Of a DNA stretch of 6,751 nucleotides, positions 5,936 to 6,751 are shown one piece after another. The position numbers and the translations under genes were made by a program. Below the pieces are notes generated by a model. The model was not told where the DNA came from. It made no database searches and saw only the letters and a program-made list of their open reading frames with translations. The stretch comes from an uncultured Eubacteriales bacterium (GTDB lineage: Bacteria > Bacillota > Clostridia > Oscillospirales > Acutalibacteraceae), in assembly GCA_934465125.1 (NCBI GenBank), contig CAKSKO010000065.1:1-6751 (forward strand), in the 5' to 3' direction. The first letter of the stretch is position 1. Every line of letters begins with the position of its first letter.

Positions 5936-6676
5936 TTATTCAGCGACTACTTGCTCGGCTGTTTCTTCTTGAGTTTCTGCAGCAGCACCCATTTTACCTT
6001 CTCTTCCCTCGATAATTGCATTTGCTATCGTTGCAGAAATTAATTTTACAGCGCGGATTGCATCGTCGTTGCCGGGAATCACATAATCAATTTCATCAGG
6101 ATCACAGTTTGTATCAACAATTGCTACAATCGGAATTCCTAGTTTCTTGGCTTCAGCAACTGCGATTCTTTCCTTTCGCGGATCAACGATAAACAAAGCA
6201 CCTGGAAGCTGTTTCATATCTTTGATTCCGCCTAAGAATTTTTCGAGTTTATCGATTTCAAGATTTAACTTAATTACTTCTTTTTTTGGTAACAGATCAA
6301 AAGTGCCATCAGCTTCCATGTTGCGAAGTTGCTTTAAGCGGTCGATTCTATGGCGAATTGTAGAGAAATTGGTAAGCATGCCGCCAAGCCATCTTGCATT
6401 AACATAAAATGCACCTGCTCTCTCCGCTTCTTCTTTAACGGAATCTTGTGCTTGCTTCTTTGTTCCAACAAATAATACTGGTTTTCCTTCTGCTGAAAGA
6501 TCACGTACAAAATCGTATGCGTTCTCGAGCTTTTTTACTGTTTTCTGTAAGTCGATGATATAAATCCCGTTACGTTCTGTAAAGATATACTCCGCCATTT
6601 TAGGATTCCATCTTCTTGTTTGGTGACCAAAATGGACACCGGCTTCTAGTAATTGTTTCATAGAAATAACTGCCAT
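5936..6676 (-). CDS. rpsB: 30S ribosomal protein S2
   Basis: S2 is a late-assembling protein on the solvent side of the small subunit, needed for S1/mRNA recruitment in species that have S1. The 246-residue product has the family start [27 protein letters not shown] (1-27), and [17 protein letters not shown] (31-47) follows. [10 protein letters not shown] is present in the middle, as is the second signature block [36 protein letters not shown], ending in an acidic tail. The length equals that of typical Firmicute S2. ATG 6676 is chosen because AAGGAGG lies 9 nt upstream and MAVISMKQ is the family N-terminus, although the frame is open to near the window edge. It is the first visible gene of the cluster; its promoter is outside the window. 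Confidence 0.98.
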   Translation of the reverse strand: MAVISMKQLLEAGVHFGHQTRRWNPKMAEYIFTERNGIYIIDLQKTVKKLENAYDFVRDLSAEGKPVLFVGTKKQAQDSVKEEAERAGAFYVNARWLGGMLTNFSTIRHRIDRLKQLRNMEADGTFDLLPKKEVIKLNLEIDKLEKFLGGIKDMKQLPGALFIVDPRKERIAVAEAKKLGIPIVAIVDTNCDPDEIDYVIPGNDDAIRAVKLISATIANAIIEGREGKMGAAAETQEETAEQVVAE

Positions 6677-6685
6677 GATTTGTTT

Positions 6686-6692
6686 CCTCCTT
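6686..6692 (-). promoter_or_regulatory. Shine-Dalgarno of rpsB
   Basis: AAGGAGG on the minus strand is 9 nt from the ATG at 6676 and is a near-perfect anti-16S match. A second GGAGG (6700-6704) lies further upstream without a start codon at useful distance. Confidence 0.88.
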
Positions 6693-6721
6693 GGTTTGTC
6701 CTCCGCTTTACTTTTCGAGCA

Positions 6722-6751
6722 GGATAACATCCATACTGGATGCACCAATCC
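6722..6751 (-). promoter_or_regulatory. rpsB 5' leader hairpin, cut by window edge
   Basis: On the minus strand CATCC and GGATG form a 5-bp stem around AGTAT, and an outer GGAT/ATCC pair can close it through an internal loop. The hairpin sits about 45 nt before the rpsB start. S2 regulates its own mRNA through a leader in some bacteria, so an autoregulatory element is conceivable, but the visible structure is small and its upstream part is missing. I cannot match it to a named leader family. Confidence 0.3.

Noticed and set aside
1..6751. Search for mobile elements, CRISPR arrays, tRNA or rRNA genes, toxin-antitoxin pairs or defence genes.
   Set aside because: All sequence is accounted for by eight conserved housekeeping genes and short intergenic gaps; no repeats, cloverleaf sequence or accessory genes are visible.

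Overview
The window looks like a core chromosomal segment of a low-GC Gram-positive bacterium, most likely a member of the Clostridia. The evidence is the conserved gene order rpsB-tsf-pyrH-frr-uppS-cdsA-dxr-rseP, AT-rich intergenic DNA (GC content about 40% by eye), strong GGAGG-type Shine-Dalgarno sequences, TTG start codons, and Firmicute-type protein motifs. The Clostridia placement is an inference from protein style; no species call is possible. All eight genes lie on the minus strand, so transcription runs from the right edge to the left edge.

Right part (about 4,850-6,751): rpsB (ribosomal protein S2) is preceded by a leader that is cut by the window edge and contains a small hairpin and two GGAGG motifs. 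It is followed by tsf (elongation factor Ts). An intrinsic-terminator-like hairpin with a T7 tract sits between the two genes, so tsf expression probably depends on partial read-through, with a weak -10-only promoter candidate just downstream. After tsf there is a very long, perfect terminator hairpin (19 bp including the A/T flanks) whose T tract is better on the plus strand than on the gene strand.

Middle (about 3,380-4,775): a good sigma-A-type promoter (TTTACA, 17 bp, TAGAAT) starts a second transcription unit at pyrH (UMP kinase, probable TTG start), followed after 19 bp by frr (ribosome recycling factor).

Left part (1-3,377): uppS (undecaprenyl pyrophosphate synthase), cdsA (CDP-diacylglycerol synthase), dxr (DXP reductoisomerase, TTG start) and the first 189 codons of rseP (site-2 intramembrane zinc protease), which runs off the left edge. 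The uppS stop codon abuts the cdsA start codon, and the cdsA Shine-Dalgarno is encoded by the last uppS codons. A possible internal promoter for rseP overlaps the dxr stop codon.

Together the genes join translation (S2, EF-Ts, RRF), UTP/CTP precursor supply (PyrH), isoprenoid precursor and lipid-carrier synthesis for the cell wall (Dxr, UppS), phospholipid precursor synthesis (CdsA) and membrane stress proteolysis (RseP). No RNA gene, mobile element, CRISPR array or accessory system was found, and there is no gene-free stretch above about 210 bp. I see no previously undescribed system; the points worth a second look are regulatory details.
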